NCBI GenBank assembly: GCA_035222895.1
Contig: JAVYIG010000165.1
Location: forward strand, 449,001-513,000
From: Strongylocentrotus droebachiensis
Taxonomy: Eukaryota > Echinodermata > Echinoidea > Camarodonta > Strongylocentrotidae
Direction of reading: 5' to 3'
Length of the DNA stretch: 64,000 bases
Position numbers and translations under genes: made by a program. Below are positions 10,869-24,955 of the stretch, one piece after another (positions within the stretch are counted from its first letter, which is position 1; each line of letters starts with the position of its first letter). Under the pieces are notes generated by a model. That model did not search any database and was not told the DNA's origin. It saw nothing but the letters and a program-made list of their open reading frames with translations.

Positions 10869-11786
10869 TGGTTCCTTCTTTTTCTTCTTTAATTGTCCTC
10901 TTTTTTGTCTTCTTCTTCTGTATAAATATTGTTCAAGATCAACACACTGCACAGTGTAAGCATTAACCCCCCCCCCCCCCCCTAGCTAGCTCCATGATCA
11001 GACTTTGTCTTACATCCCTATTAGATGAAGATAACAACGTATATGGAGGCGTAATATAATCGGACTATAAAGACAAGTAGCCATTCATGTTATGCGAAGT
11101 TTTATTCAAGCAATGCAGTGTCAAAAAGAGAGTTACTTAAGTAACACGTCACGACGGCATGCAATATCACGTGAATCGTAATAACACATGTTAACACACG
11201 TGGCATCAGATATGAAATATGAGAATTAACAATGTAATGTTTAGTGGAAGGACTTTCTACAAGAATGTTTTTGTTTTTCCAGAGTTAGATCTACTTCACG
11301 AAATGCGCAATAAATGAAATACAAGTCAGAACATCATAATCCTTTTTTACCAGCATTCAAAATGCCCACCCCCTCTCTCCCTCTAGCTCTCTTCGAGGTG
11401 AAGAAAGATCGCCAGCGGGCAATGGTCATTTAATACAGATGACCTGTTTCTTACCAGGTCGTCTGGTTAGGTGCCCTAGTCTTTGGCATTACTCCTTTCA
11501 TTTCATATATCGCATATTGATTGTTGATGAATTGAAAGAGTAAAATTTACAAGATTTTAGATAGTTATAAAAACTAAAAATAACAAATTAAAGATGTTGT
11601 TGATTTATTTGAGAAACAGCATCAGCTCTCTGTGTCATATAACATTCAGATCTATATTCCATTTCTTGAATAACCCTCCATTTTTGGAACATTACCACTC
11701 TGCATTAAATTCAAATCACATCATACATAGTATTGTCATAATATGTCAGGGCTTCATTACTATCAATATCCACGAACTTTACTTAC

Positions 11787-11873
11787 CCAGATACCTAGAG
11801 CGAGCACGACTAGGAAATGGACGACGATCACGGCATAATCCACAGGATGTAGAGCATTCTCTACAAGAACCAT
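11787..11873 (-). CDS. SLC5A-family sodium-solute cotransporter, exon 1 (N-terminus, first membrane segment)
   Basis: On the minus strand, AAAATGG opens 29 codons: MVLVENALHPVDYAVIVVHF then LVVLALGIW, ending at donor GTAAGT in phase 0. The D-(Y/I)-x-V-(I/V) start and the hydrophobic stretch ending in (V/L)G(L/I)W are typical of the first transmembrane segment of SGLT/SMIT transporters (sodium:solute symporter family). The exon joins in frame to 5902-5973. A possible leader exon boundary (ACTGCAG near 11932) lies upstream. Substrate cannot be judged from this part; sugars, inositol or related polyols are usual. Confidence 0.82.
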
Positions 11874-13900
11874 TTTCAGCTAAAGATGGGGGTTGACCTC
11901 CTTGAAGATTCAATCAATCCGTATTTCCCTCTGCAGTATATGGACGATGGCAAAGACGGGAACGAATGGTTTCAACAAAAACGCGTTATATAATTTAATT
12001 GCAAAAAAAGAATTAAGATGAAAAGGAATGAATTTTCCTCATAATAACAAATAAAACAACTAGTGACTGTAAGGGGTGTATTACGAGCTCCGTGTTTCTC
12101 TTGGCGACTACTATAAAGAACTTACGTCGAGCTCAATTACAAATAGCCAACAGACGTAGCCACATCTATTATGACAGACACGCCTACTTCACTCCTCTGC
12201 TCGACTCTAAGCTATATTCTCCGTTGACGACGAAACTTGTCTAAACGAATGATCGAACCCCCTGGTCGTACCGTGCACTAGTTTTGAGTATCAATAGGCC
12301 AGCTTGGTGAACAATGAATGCATCATCTTTGATTGATCTAGATCACTGTTTACATGTAGGCAAAGTAGGAACGGAAGACTGAAAAGTATTGAGAATTTGA
12401 GATCGAATCATAGATTTTGTGGAATAAAAATGATAGTACAAGATTACATCTTCTTCTTCTTAAATCTATTTACTTTTTTTTTACCGCAGATAGATTACTG
12501 TTTGTCCTACAGGTGTACACAAACATTTTGAAGTCCATGAATAAAATTAACCGAGGCTTCTCAGCTGCGTTTATGATCCCAGGAGTTATAAAGATAGTAA
12601 CATTGGTTTAATGTACAGATCTAATAACAAGCGTAGCATCACCAATGTCCTTTACAATCATGCCTCAAGAAAATCAAATTTCAGATTCATCCGAGAAAAC
12701 TGTGACGTCATGAACGGGCGTAACTTGGAAAGGGACAAGGAGATAGTTTGTTTTCTTCTGATATCTTCCAGAATGAATGAACATAATCTCATTAGACGAA
12801 ACATTTCTTTTGTTATTATTATCTGATGCATCTGCTGTAGAGTTAGATTTCTTTTTTATTCACTGTATGGGGAAGGTTTTAGTTGTCAAATTGAATGTAA
12901 CAGTTTTTTTAGTAACGGTAACTTATTCCTAGATAGCATTTCCCCTGCCCCATCACCTTATCCCTTTATTGAGTGAGTTACCATCATCTACTATCCCTAC
13001 ATCCACAGAATTCTGGAAGAATAGACAAAGAGTGACTTTAAAGATAATGAAATTATGTACGTACAAATTATTGTAGAGGTGTTTGAAATTATGCACATTT
13101 GTGTTTCACGCTAAAACATAAGGCTTTTTAAAACAATCAAAGCTTCCCGAAATTGTCGGTGGTAAAAACAGAATAACACAGGTTGTCAGAAACAAACAAA
13201 TATTTTGTAGTTTTATGTTTAGCTAATCACAGGACTCATCATTTTGTCTGCATTCCTAACGAAGGGATTATGACCATTTAATAGTATGTTCCGTTATCTT
13301 TACCTTTGGACCATAATTTTCGCATGTCACATTAAAATAGTCTTACCATCAATATTAATGTTCAAACTGTCAAATTTGTTCAATAATATTGTCAATATGA
13401 CAGCATGTAAAATTTATTTAAAAAATCAAATTCAAATGGTAATCGGCACTTCTCAGAATATTTTGGACTGAAATTCGCTTTTAAGATTCGAATTCTGTTC
13501 TTTTTGTTTGTTTCTTTTTCCTTCTTTTTCCTGTTGTTTTAATTTATTAAGGTCATAGCTTATCATATTTTGTAAGGCATCGTACTTTACCAATTATGTT
13601 GACAGGTTTACTGCTCCTTCATTGGCTCTCTTCCGAGTTGGCTTCCGACAGTATAAATCACTGACTCACAATTATACAGTATTATAGGTGAAGGGAAACA
13701 TCTATACACGCACCTTCTTAAAAGCAGGTAATTATTAGAACAAAATAGGAAAGGAGTCAGTTTCGAAGTAGGGTAGTAGGTTGAGCATTTCATTCGGAAT
13801 TTTAAAAATAAGTTATTCACTTTAAGGGTAGGGATACAATAAATTCCCCATTGCAGTGAAACACGACAAATTATAGCTCCAACATAGTAGTTGAAGAAGG
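11874..13900. other. Upstream region of the SLC5A gene, no further gene seen
   Basis: Mostly unique AT-rich DNA. Short open frames at 12417-12826 and 13286-13471 lack splice signals or recognisable motifs. The SLC5A promoter is expected here but no TATA or other box can be assigned with confidence. Confidence 0.4.
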
Positions 13901-13913
13901 AAATAGGTGTTAA

Positions 13914-14274
13914 AGCCCCTTTAAAGTGTTGGGAGCCCCAAATTCGCCAACAATTTGATGGCATAAATTTCACTTAAATTGTATCATAATGTGAAAGAGG
14001 ATGTCATTTAAGACACACATCTGCAAAGATTTCCCCCCAAAAAAATGTGTTGAAGACAAATATTGATCAAAATAATAATACATAATTTTGATCTTCTGTT
14101 GTACGCAGAAAACCTAAATTTTGTATTCGTTCATTAATATTCGACTTCAAACACATTTATTTTGAAAATACTTGCAGAAATGTGTCTTAAATGACATCCT
14201 CTTTCATATTATGATACAATTTAAGTGAAATGTCGCCATCAAATTGTTGGGGCTTCCAACACTTATAGAGGGGC
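13914..14274. mobile_element. TTAA-flanked MITE, long form of the GTGTTGGGAGCCCC family
   Basis: AGCCCCTTTAAAGTGTTGGG at the left is mirrored by CCAACACTTATAGAGGGGC at the right, with TTAA outside both (13910-13913; 14275-14278). Inner arms (CATCCTCTTTCA and TGAAAGAGGATG) are also inverted. About 360 bp, versus about 150 bp for the copy at 8881. Confidence 0.8.
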
Positions 14275-14279
14275 TTAAT

Positions 14280-14400
14280 CAATTAAGTTGGCGGTTCAAA
14301 TCCCAGTCATGGCGCTTGTGACCTTGTATGGTTGTCGTTATCGTTGTCGTTGTGTTTGTATATTGCGCTTGAGGTGTTGCCCACCACATTGTCAAAACAC
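14280..14400 (+). mobile_element. tRNA-like SINE remnant
   Basis: GGCGGTTCAAATCCCAGTCA contains a good B-box (GGTTCAAATCC) followed by TGGCGCTTGTGACCTTG, the junction seen in tRNA-derived SINEs. The A-box half has been lost at the border with the MITE to its left. Confidence 0.5.
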
Positions 14401-14714
14401 TAACAAGCGATCCTAGTATCCCAAGTAAAATGTCACCTCACATTGTTTTGAATTTCAAAAAGAATGACGGGATCTACACGAGTGGTATCTCCATCTTGGG
14501 ATGAGCTACATATTGACTTCAAAACACGACGGGCGAGTTGTTGTCTTATTTAACTGACAAAACTATAATTATTCTGGCTCTTTATCACGTCTCCCCCCCC
14601 CCCCCCTCTTTTTCTACTTTTTCAACACTCGTTTTTTATAATTATTTCTTAGTGAGATATCTTTGCTTATATTTATGTCATTAGAATCCCGTTCCCTCTT
14701 GGTACAAACACTAA

Positions 14715-14888
14715 GGCCCGAATTCACGAAGGAGGTTTGTCGACAAACCTAGATTTATGTGCGTCATATGACGCGTTTCGACGCGTTTTTTTTACAAACT
14801 TGGTTTGTAAAAACGCGTCAAAACGCGTCATAATTATGACGCACATAAACCTAGGTTTGTCGACAAACCTCTTTTGTGAAGTCGGGCC
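14715..14888. mobile_element. Near-perfect palindromic MITE (174 bp)
   Basis: The two halves GGCCCGAATTCACGAAGG...GGTTTGTCGACAAACC...GACGCGTTTCGACGCG and their inverse form one long hairpin around ACAAACTTGGTTTGT. It contains nested sub-palindromes (GGTTTGTCGACAAACC twice). The 69-residue frame here is not a gene. Confidence 0.8.
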
Positions 14889-17021
14889 AAAGCCTCTGGT
14901 CCCTCATGACAGTTCATACCCATCCCGTCGATCCTACAACTTTTAAAGTCTTAATGTGACAGTCATAACAACCTTGAATGAATACATCATAATCACTTTG
15001 ACATGACATTCCCAGCTGGACATCTTGCCACATCGTTGTTACACTCATAAATCAACTATAACACACATAATATCATTAACACTGCGACATAGCGAATATG
15101 GACTTGACGTATAGTGCGAGCCAGGGCAAGAATCTATATTGCAGATGTTGTTACATTAATTCTAGTTGTTACACTTTGAAGGCTGAGTGACATTAAGATT
15201 CGATGATTGACAGACAATTAATTTCAAATCAGCTCTATCCTTGTCTTAGTTGATGTTATTTTTATTTTTATTTTCTCCTTTTTTATTAGATAGAATACCT
15301 CCTTAATAGTGGAAATCAATAACATATATAGCAAGCCCTATGTGTGTTTTTGTTTTAGGAATAACACATTATTATGACAGTGAAAGTATAAGGCTAATAA
15401 CCCAACAAATCCTATCGGATATCCTGATATCCACTTAAAATCGTGTACAAATTCGTAATGTGCACTTCTTTGACCGATTTTGTTTATTTTTTTCTTGGCA
15501 AACGTCTTTAGGACTGATAAAGAATTTGAAACACACGATTTTTTTTTGTAAAGCATTTAAGCCCCCCATCCCCTTTCAAAGAGCCGTAGGTAGACTCACT
15601 TTCGGCACAATTATGAAGGAAATAGAAGATAGTAACATTTGTTTTTCTTAACGGATAAAAAGTTGTTGGTCCTGACAATCAACAAACAAGAAAAACGCAA
15701 TATAATGAGAGCTTGCATGGTGATACGACCTGATAGAGAGAACATCTATTTCGATGCATGTCAAACATTGCTGCAATAAAGTTCATGAACAGAGTTTGTG
15801 CAAAACTACACATAATAAAAGGAAAGATTTAAAGCGTGTAATCAAATCATTCGTTTGTGGTACACCAACAAACGTGGATAAAAAGCAAAATATTCGTATG
15901 ATGCCTATATAATCATAGGAACTAAACTTTCACCAAATCTTTTATGAAGTATATGAACTCATAAATCATATTGATACAGCCCATGCGTCGTTGCTCTTAG
16001 CACAGTTACCCAAGCCCTTATATCAACACTTTAGCTGCAATAAAACTTATTTAGACTCCTCTAATGAAAAAGAGTGTTCAATGATCACGATTGATTCTCG
16101 TGTTTGTAATCAAGTCAGGGGAAGAAGAATACTTGAAACAGATTACAGTTAAACTTTCACACTCCATAATATATTTACAATTTTTTTTTAAAGGTTTTTA
16201 AGAATTGTAATTTGTGTAATTCATTATTCACCTCTTCCCGTAAAGTAAACCAAGATTCGTTTTCGGTGTTACTAACTACAAGAATTATACTTGCAAAATA
16301 CCAATATTTTCCCATATTTTCACTACAAGCATATTGAACAGGGATTCTAAATTTCGAAGATTCGCCATGATACTGAAATACAAGCTGAGAATTACAATAT
16401 TTTTCTTGGATACCCATAATCCCATGTTACCTTCCACCTGGATATTGAGACAAAATAACAAGATATTCTCCAATAAATGTCATTATTTGCTTCCATCAGA
16501 CCTTTCTCGCAACCTCTTTTGTAGTTCTGAACTTTGAAATGTGTACATGTGAATATTGTTCTAGGGTTCATATTGACTCTCTGTGTCCTCGTTTCTTTAG
16601 TGTAATAAGAATGAAAGGATTGTATAAAAAGTGAATACAACCCATTGTTGTTATGAAAAGTAGACTTTGAACATTTGGAAGGTCAATTTGAATTTACAGA
16701 CGTATTCCCATAACTTTTCTTGCGCAAGTCGAAAGGAAGAATCATCCGATCATTATAAAACACTCAAAAAAGTTGATATCCGATTCGGTGAAATGGCGAA
16801 AATGTTGGATTTAGCGCAAATAAAAATGCAAATAATATTTGATTCCTTTTGAAAATAATTTGATTCTAACAGAAAGTTACGTACCATAATTATGAGTATA
16901 AGAACAAAATTTGGTATAACAAAAGGAATAGAGACAAAGTTTTGGAAAGCCCTATTTTTTAATTTTATTACAGAACGAACAAATGATGCTGTGGGGTAAA
17001 CATTCTTTTTATGCAACTGCC
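14889..17021. other. Intergenic, no gene seen
   Basis: AT-rich. Several overlapping 60-100 codon frames on both strands around 15338-17016 have no domain motif, no Kozak preference and no splice partner. I treat them as chance. Confidence 0.5.
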
Positions 17022-17025
17022 TTAA

Positions 17026-17559
17026 AGGGATAGTGGAGTTCTGTTGCAGAGGGCGCTACACAAAATATTTGTTTGAGAGATAATGAAAAACTGACTGTCA
17101 AATTTGAAAAAACATACAATTTTAATGACAAAATCGGTTCAGAGACAGCTGGAATATCCATCAATATAACGATTTCTTGTGAACCACCACAAATATTAGA
17201 TAATTTGAACCAGCCGTTGAAAAAAACAAAATAGCGGCTTTTACGTTGTATTTCAGCCAATGCCGATGTTGGCTTTTTTGTTGGCTTTTTCGTGTTAGTT
17301 ATTATTACGCACAATCAGCCGGCCCACGTATTGTTATTATTAATTAATTAATTAATTAACGGTCACCGTATATTTTTTAAAGTGGAGCTGAATTGGTATG
17401 ATCTTATTGGCTAAATTTCACACATTTTGGGATCTAAAATTACCTTCTTAGCAATTTTAGGTTCTAAAAGGGCACTAGAAATGTCATAGATAAGAATAAG
17501 AGCAATAACCATGCACTTTGAAGGCATTTGCGGTCTGAAAACAGAACTCAACTATCCCT
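17026..17559. mobile_element. TTAA-flanked MITE, 534 bp
   Basis: AGGGATAGTGGAGTTCTGTT and AACAGAACTCAACTATCCCT are terminal inverted repeats with TTAA directly outside each (17022-17025; 17560-17563). Confidence 0.85.
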
Positions 17560-17974
17560 TTAATGAGAGTGATTGTCTCTCATTGCTTTAACTTCCACAG
17601 CAGGATTCAACTACTTCTTTCCTTGGGTCTAAATTACAACACTAAGGGACCTTTACTCCTCGATAGAAATCCAATATCAGTAGATCTGAGGTATATTCAC
17701 ATATCAATAGTTTGAAATGGAAACGGTTACCACGACAACTATTGTGTTTAGTGTTTGTATCATAAGGGGTAGGAAGGCATAGATGTGTTTGCTCCATCGA
17801 ACAGCCTGCCCTTTGACCCCTTTCTTAAGTATATTTAATCCCATGTACAGAACATACGACCCGGTTTCGATAAGACTTTGATTTCAAAGGAATTTTATAT
17901 ATGTAATAAAGTTCAAGGTGGTCATATAAAACGTAAAATCCCACTTAGGCCTAGAGGGTATCATAGGCCTCCTG

Positions 17975-18268
17975 GGGGTGTTTCACAAAGATCCTAAGTT
18001 GGACTTAAAAAGTATAGAGAGCCACTTGCAGCCTTAAAATAAAATATGTTCAAAAGCAAAATTCAAGTATTTTAGACTTTTCATAAATTCCACATCAAGA
18101 GCATGAAATCTCCTTGATATTAGAAAATATGAATGATTTGAAACAACATTTTATTCCTTTTAAAATAACTTTTACAAAATATTTTCAAAGATGATAACGG
18201 CTTTCCATAATTCTTAAGTCCATCTTAGAGATAAGTTCAACTTAGAATCCTCTTTGTGAAACACCTCC
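17975..18268. mobile_element. MITE of the GGTGTTTCACAAAG family
   Basis: GGGGGTGTTTCACAAAGATC with CTAAGTTGGACTT at the left is inverted at the right as AAGTTCAACTTAG and CTTTGTGAAACACCTCC. A half copy is at 45205-45300. Confidence 0.8.
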
Positions 18269-18570
18269 TTGGTCTGAGAAAAAGGCCCATGCAATCGACT
18301 TCACATCGCAGCGCGTACGTGCGACTCGTTACACGTCGTTTCTACGATTTACACTCAATTTGGCCTTTTATATTCTTCTTCTTCTTTTTGGCCTTTTGTT
18401 TTCTGAGAAATCTCACACAAACAGCAGTCACGATTGTAGTATGACTGCTAGGATACAGGAAGATTAAATCAGACAGAATTTGTTACAATTTTATCTCAAA
18501 TATTGATTTAGATGTAATGATTTCGCATTGTCTTCTACTTGTTTTATTCCTCAACTTCATTATTTCAATC

Positions 18571-18579
18571 ACACACACA

Positions 18580-18633
<54 letters not shown>

Positions 18634-18677
18634 CTCTCTCTCTCTGTCTCTCTCTCTCTCCCCCTCTCTCTCTCTCG
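18571..18677. repeat. (CA)n(CT)n microsatellite
   Basis: ACACACACAC followed by about 95 bases of CT with few interruptions; source of false Leu/Ser frames. Confidence 0.95.
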
Positions 18678-19795
18678 TCATCCCTCTACTCTCCCTCAAT
18701 GTCTAATTATATTTTTGTTTAGTTTTAAAATACTTTTGTCAAAGGCCTAGCTACGTTGCTGTTTATGAATTGGGGAAATAACATGCGCTGCGAATTAACT
18801 CCTTGCATACCGGTCATACGCCCTCAATAATATTGTGATCACAAACTGTGGGGAAATCGGTTATTTTTCTGCTTTCTTGATGATTTGTGTCTACATGAAT
18901 ATGTCTAAAACAAGTGCAATTGAGAAGAAATCACTGAAAATGATCACGACACTTGTGTGTACACTAGCAAGCAACTGAAAGCAAGTCGATATAGTAGTAT
19001 TGACACTGCCCTTGTTTAGTGTACAGTCACGATGTTGTGGCATGACATGGGTTGAGTTAAGCATATATTGATCAGATAGGACACATGGAATACACGATGA
19101 GAACGCCCATATTTCACATAGAATGTATGCCTCCATTCATGAACGGGTCATCGATTAATAGAAGAGATGTGGACTCATCAGGAGCATCGAAGAAAAGATC
19201 AAACCACAAAGTTTCATATTGAGGAATTTCCAGGCAGACAATAACAAAAATCGCATTAGTCCCCAATCACGAATTCCGCGATACAAAAATATCTGGTGTA
19301 CAAAACAATCTCCCCCAAAAATATTTCTTGCACTGTTAGCTACACGGATTTAAAAATGAAAGCCGATTCATTGTGTTGCTAATTTTTCCTCTTAGATGAA
19401 CCAGGTCCATGGATGAACCTCAAGCAACGAGTAGGCCCTACTTGATTTTCTATTCTGGGACGACAAGTCAACAACAGGCCGTCTATATACTTACGCGAAA
19501 AGAATGAGCAGGGGCTCTACTTACTGTCTTTATCACGGTTCAACTTCAAGGGAGAAAAACACATTCAAGACAGTTCAAAATTATGCTCGAATATGGAAAC
19601 GCCAAAAATACAGATTTTCAAACAAATGGGAAAGGGGTTGGGACAACCTTTAGTATTATGGCGCAAACGCCATCGGGTCTAGTCCAGATTCAGTCCGTTC
19701 TTTGTTTTTGCTCTTATATTTGATCTTTTTTTAAAACATTTGATATGGCGGGCAGCCAAGTCAGCCCCAATACAAGCTATTGATATCCAAAACTG

Positions 19796-19878
19796 GAAGA
19801 GAAAGGGAGAGAGAGAGAGAGAACAGACGGCGAAAGAGAATGGGAGACAAAAACAAAGAGAGAGAGAGAGATGGGGGG
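19796..19878. repeat. (GA)n tract with G-run
   Basis: GA dinucleotides with interruptions and a run of nine or ten G near 19873. Lies just beyond the presumed 3' end of ubinuclein. Confidence 0.9.
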
Positions 19879-20399
19879 GGGGGATGGGTGAAACATATAG
19901 GTAGAGGAGGGACAACCCGAAGGACACGCCTGCATATAAAATATTTAAAGGGGCACATTCCATTATATGAACGTAATCATTGTCATTCTTTAAAATGGCT
20001 TCTTGTACTTTGTCCTCCCGATATTTATTTTTATCTTTATTTTTATTTTGTTGTAATGATTTTGTTCTCTTATTCATGCTCAGTATTTTCAGCACACTTG
20101 CCATCCTTCATTCTCGAGGTACATGTATATTCCTGCTGATCTGCTACAGTCACGTGTCATTATTACATCTCTCTTTTCTGTTATTTTAATAAATATCTTT
20201 CATTCTCTATCTGCCTGTTTCCAAGATATTTATTCTGATATACTGATCTGATTTGTATCACGAATGCTCATATTTGTTATCATTTTCACTGAACTGTAGA
20301 AAATAATTTCAAACTAATACATGTGTCACCAATTTACCATCCCCCACTCAAATAACAATTCACACAACAGTCAATGTTTTATCATCTCTACAAACCTTT

Positions 20400-23300
20400 C
20401 TCAAATCTTTTTCATTTTATTTTTGTATTCAAAATTGACAACAAAATGTAACATCACACAAAAGGGTGATCCTCTTTAATAAACTTTTCACACTTTTGCT
20501 ATTACAAATACATGTACTTGATAGCAACTGGAATCTTGCTCCTAAATATATACAATTCGACACTGGAGCTGATTCTTATACAGACAAACAAAAATCAGTA
20601 GAATAATCTATATACCAGGGACCACAAACATCTACATCATGCCTTCTTGTCATTCAGAAATAAATACAAAGATCTCAATTGATTAGTCAGTCCACTTATT
20701 CCTCAAACTCATTTGAGTTCCCAAGATGAACTCCAAACAATAATTCAAGGTATAATGCTACATCAATAATATCAGACAGAAAAAATTCACATGCAAATTA
20801 TTCAAAGATAATTGATCAATGGCTCCGGCTCCATCTCTTTAACCAAATTTTGATTTATAATCATTGTAATGGCACAATGAATGGAAGAAATAGGACAAAG
20901 TTCATTTAAGATATACTCTGACATAATACAAAACATGTGCATAACCTATTACTTCAAATCCATTAATACAGACTGATTAGTTCATATGTCATAAAACAAA
21001 CTCTATAGTGTATGGTATGCTAAAGAACACAATACCGGGTACACAAAATTAATCAAAGTGAATATTGTTTGTAGTTGTGTTATTCATGCTCCTGTAGGGG
21101 TTTCTTGAACAATCATAAGCTTTTCATGAGGCAAACCTACCATAGCAACATCTGATATCACATTCTAAGTCTTCTCTAACCATCCTTAATATATGCAGAG
21201 ATGTACACATGGTTTCATGCCTTTGAATCTTACAATTTTAAATTTAATAGCCATTTTGGGGAAAAATTTCACAGAGATTTTCAAAAAATGTATTCCTGCA
21301 ATAGATTCTAGATCAACATATACGTGTACATACACATAAACTTTTCCAATGCTTTTCGTGAAGCTCTCTGTTAAGAAATTGAACTTTTCACTTTGACTAA
21401 AGATACAAAGATTGTCAAAAAATAGGATATAGAGGTCCACAAAAACTGTCTTGTAATAATAACAATAATAATTTAACAATTTTGTATAGCGCATAACACA
21501 TGGGCATACTTGCATGTCTCTATGCGCTTTACAAAACAGAACACAGAAAGGAGTGAAAATGGTGCACTGTGTGAACTTTTCATGTTTTCATATTTCCAAG
21601 GTATTCCGGCAAGTTATTCCATAAAACTGTGGCTGCATATAAAAATAACCTTTCCCCATAAGATTTTGTCAGTTTGTCACAGTATGTGGGACAAAGTATA
21701 AAGACTTTTATTTTACTGGAATGCAGCATTCTTTCTGGTTTATAATGTATAAACAATCCAAGAACAAGAAAAGTATAGAATTAAAAACAAAATTTAAATT
21801 CATTATCACTTTATCAAAGATTCAGTAATGACAAAACATGTTGTACCTTGTGCTTGAATAATTAATTTACTCTATGACATAAAGAGAGAATTTCATACAA
21901 ATCATTACCCTTCTTACCTATAAAACAATCTATAAGGTACAGCAAATTCAAAAAAGATATATGGAGTAGAAATCGAAAGTAGCAACTTATCTTATGAATG
22001 TACATAAAATTGATGAAATGAGAATCTACCAGGAGAAAAACAAAAAAGTAAAACCAATTAGCAGATGAAGAATCCATTAAACGAAGATTCTTTGGAAATT
22101 CATTGGCTTCACCCCCCCCCCCTGAAAATCAAGACTATTACTTATTGGCTCTATAGCTCCTAAGTCGATTCGACAACTAATAGTCGTTATTCCAAGCCCC
22201 ATTCTTTTAAGGGGAGTTCTAAATTAGTATTATCTTTCAAATGCCATTGGAATTTAACCATTTCATTTTTTTGGCCTGCAAAAGGTACATAGTACCTTTA
22301 AGTAGTGCTTAAAAATGCACCTGATTCTGTAAATTCCTTCTTGTGTGGGAAATAACTAAAAACATGCAATGATTTCAGAATTTCATTTCTGTCACGTATT
22401 TCTTTCAATCAACATGTAATCTTGAGTAAAGACATAGTAATACAAATTGGCAATTAATCATACTTCTAAGTGTTCATTTCATACTCACAGACAAGCAATA
22501 GAGAAACAAACATGACCAGGTGGAAAAAAGAGTCTACACACCATGTACAAAGTCTGCAAACACGACAAAGTCACAAACACAATAATTGCTATGTTTGATA
22601 CCACAAGTCTTATATATTACACCATACATGAGGGTATACATGTCATAAATCAGGAATATTTCTGGGTTCTGAACAGCACTCTTTTAGATCTCAATATGTT
22701 AATATGTGTATAAGAAAATACAACCATTGTAACAAAATAACTCCTTTACTGGCAGGCTATAGCTATAGCTCTGACTGAATATATGGAAGAAAATTGATTG
22801 TTAAATGACAACTATTCTCAATACGAGGGACATCAATATATTAATACTAGTCTATATACGTCTTTCACACTAATAAGATTTTCAAATAGCCAAGCGGACA
22901 TTTAGAACTGGTCTCAATCTTGTCTCAGTCAGTTTGTCGTTCTGACCAAAGTATTAACTACGTTGTAGGTTATTTCATGTCTCTATAAATGCACATTAAG
23001 TATTCAAAAGAAAGGCTTAGTGCATTAGTATAAATGTACATATCAAACTCTATGCATGACAAAGATACAAAGGTCATATATCCACAGGTCAAAGAACAAA
23101 GGTCACACCTCTACAGACAACATGATTAGACAGTTCTCACAAGACTTCTACACTTTTCTAGCTTCGTCTACTACATTCCCATATATTAAAGTGCAGATGA
23201 GGACTACTACTGGTCCCACATACTGACTTCCCTGCATGGTCATATGCAGCATTATGAGTATTCCCTGATTCAAGAGTGATGCTATCACTTTCACATTATT

Positions 23301-24850
23301 TATTTCAATCTCTCATCAAAAGTTGAGATTCTAAGAGTCTACAGTCGAGGTATATGAATGAATTGCAGACTGGAAATAGTAGTTGAAGGCTGAAATCTAG
23401 CTCACAGATACAACACTTTGTTACACACTTATTTTATAACAGAATATGAACTTTATGAGTTAATACGAAGAAGTTCCAATTATCAAACTTTTAGAACCAA
23501 ATTACACTTCTTAAAAATGAATTTGTATAAAATCTTAATCAACATTCAAAACAAACTTGGTTGGCCAGAGTTTACTAAAAAGGGAAGAGAACAGACAAGA
23601 TACAAAAATATATAAAATATAGGAATAACAAATACAGAGTAATGTCTACGGTATGGAAGATGGGATGAGAGAAAAGAATGAGACATTGATCTTTAGATTG
23701 AAGACTAATAAGACACTAAGATACTGACCAATTGTAGTTAAATGACCCCGAACCTCCCATCTCTTATAGAATCCACATATACAATGTCTTGCAAAAGATT
23801 TGTTAAAGGAAAGTCTACTGTTTGGTTCATCTAGTTTTTAATACACATGAATAATATCATACATATTTAAAGTGAAACAAACCTTGGATTACACAAAGGT
23901 CATACCTCAGTTATACCAGTTTGACATACATTACATTACATTGACAATAGACCAAACATTATCACAAATTGTGTGAGTTTTCAGTTAGTTTGGAGTTGGT
24001 TTAGAAGTGTGACTGTGATAACAATGAAATAGAAGGATATACAAGATAATGATGTGGTGCATTTTGGATTTTTCACTTTCTTTGTTTGTTCAAATCTTAC
24101 TGAGACACATAAAAACACTAGTAAGAGAAGTTACTGCTTCTATCCAATGCTGTAACTTCTATCAGAAGACTATAAGGAAGTTTACAATTCCTTCAAAGAC
24201 TGCTGAAAGGAATTCTCTGGACTAATGCTGATAGCAGGAAAACAGTTTGAATTGTACACATAGAAAATACAGACTTCTATATCACACAACTTGTTCATCA
24301 CATGACTTGTATTATCACATGACTTGTTTATCACATGTCCTATCATTTGACATGAAGAGTTGATCAAGATGGGAGGTGAGATCTGAAGATTTACTGGAAG
24401 ATTGATAATGACCTTGTTCTCTCCATTTTGACTGCATCATTCAGTCAGGCAGGGTGAAGGACTGCAGCGATGATTTATAGGACCAGTAATGTTTGACTTG
24501 GAAAGTCTCTTGTGATGCTCAGGAAAAAAAAGATATCCAAGATCAACCATGAGCAATGTCTCTGAACTTGACTTTGACAATGACTTTGAGGATTTCAGGG
24601 AGATGGCAAATATATTTCAATAATCAGACTAATGCAATTATTCACAATTTTGCAAGACTTCAATTTGATGGCTGATCTTTGGGAGGATGTTGCATACTTT
24701 TCAAAATTTTAGAGTTTAGAGTTTACAAGACCCCCAGTATTGTCAGTGACATTGCTTTGTAGTTATAGTTTGGTGACCTTCAGATGTCCTTCAGATATCA
24801 TTGACCATGTGATGAATGTCACAGGTTGGTGGACGACCTTCACATGTCCT
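20400..24850 (-). other. Probable 3' UTR of ubinuclein
   Basis: About 4.5 kb follow the candidate last exon with no coding exon and, unlike the flanks, almost no transposon, satellite or dinucleotide repeat. AATAAA hexamers on the minus strand occur near 23298, 21711 and 20417, with a further cluster near 20020-20050 before a GA-repeat begins at 19796. Contains near-repeats at 24771-24880 (two copies of a ~60-base ACCTTCACATGTCCTTCAGA unit) and TCACATGACTTGT repeats at 24290-24340. The UTR assignment is inference from repeat depletion and position. Confidence 0.4.
21430..21530. repeat. Fragment of a dispersed repeat with TATAGCGC and an AAT tail
   Basis: AATAATAACAATAATAAT then TTTTGTATAGCGC...TGCGCTTTAC, the same GCGC/ATT-tail composition as the SINE 3' part at 33194-33260. 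Confidence 0.4.
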
Positions 24851-24955
24851 TCAGAAAAATATCACTGACCTCGTGATGTGATTGACCTTTGACCTTGTGG
24901 TAGAATCAGTGGATTCGATGTTGGCTGGAAGAATTGTCACCAACGTACCTGGGAT
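24851..24955 (-). CDS. Candidate terminal ubinuclein exon 14
   Basis: Two nearby acceptors fit the phase-1 donor at 26449. The upstream one (CCTTTACACAG, exon from 24955) gives [16 protein letters not shown] and a TGA at 24906. The one seven bases on (ATCCCAG, exon from 24948) gives [20 protein letters not shown] and further residues to a TGA at 24851. The first has the better pyrimidine tract; the second the more protein-like sequence. The NAGNNAG-like spacing may allow both. Confidence 0.4.
   Translation of the reverse strand: MPGTLVTILPANIESTDSTTRSKVNHITRSVIFF

Noticed and set aside
13608..13973. 121-residue minus-strand frame
   Set aside because: Runs into a MITE end and has no recognisable domain or conserved start.
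18517..18750. Leu/Ser repeat frames around 18600
   Set aside because: Direct product of the CT microsatellite.
19679..20139. 141-residue minus and 119-residue plus frames
   Set aside because: Overlap on opposite strands across a GA repeat; no motif and no splice partner.
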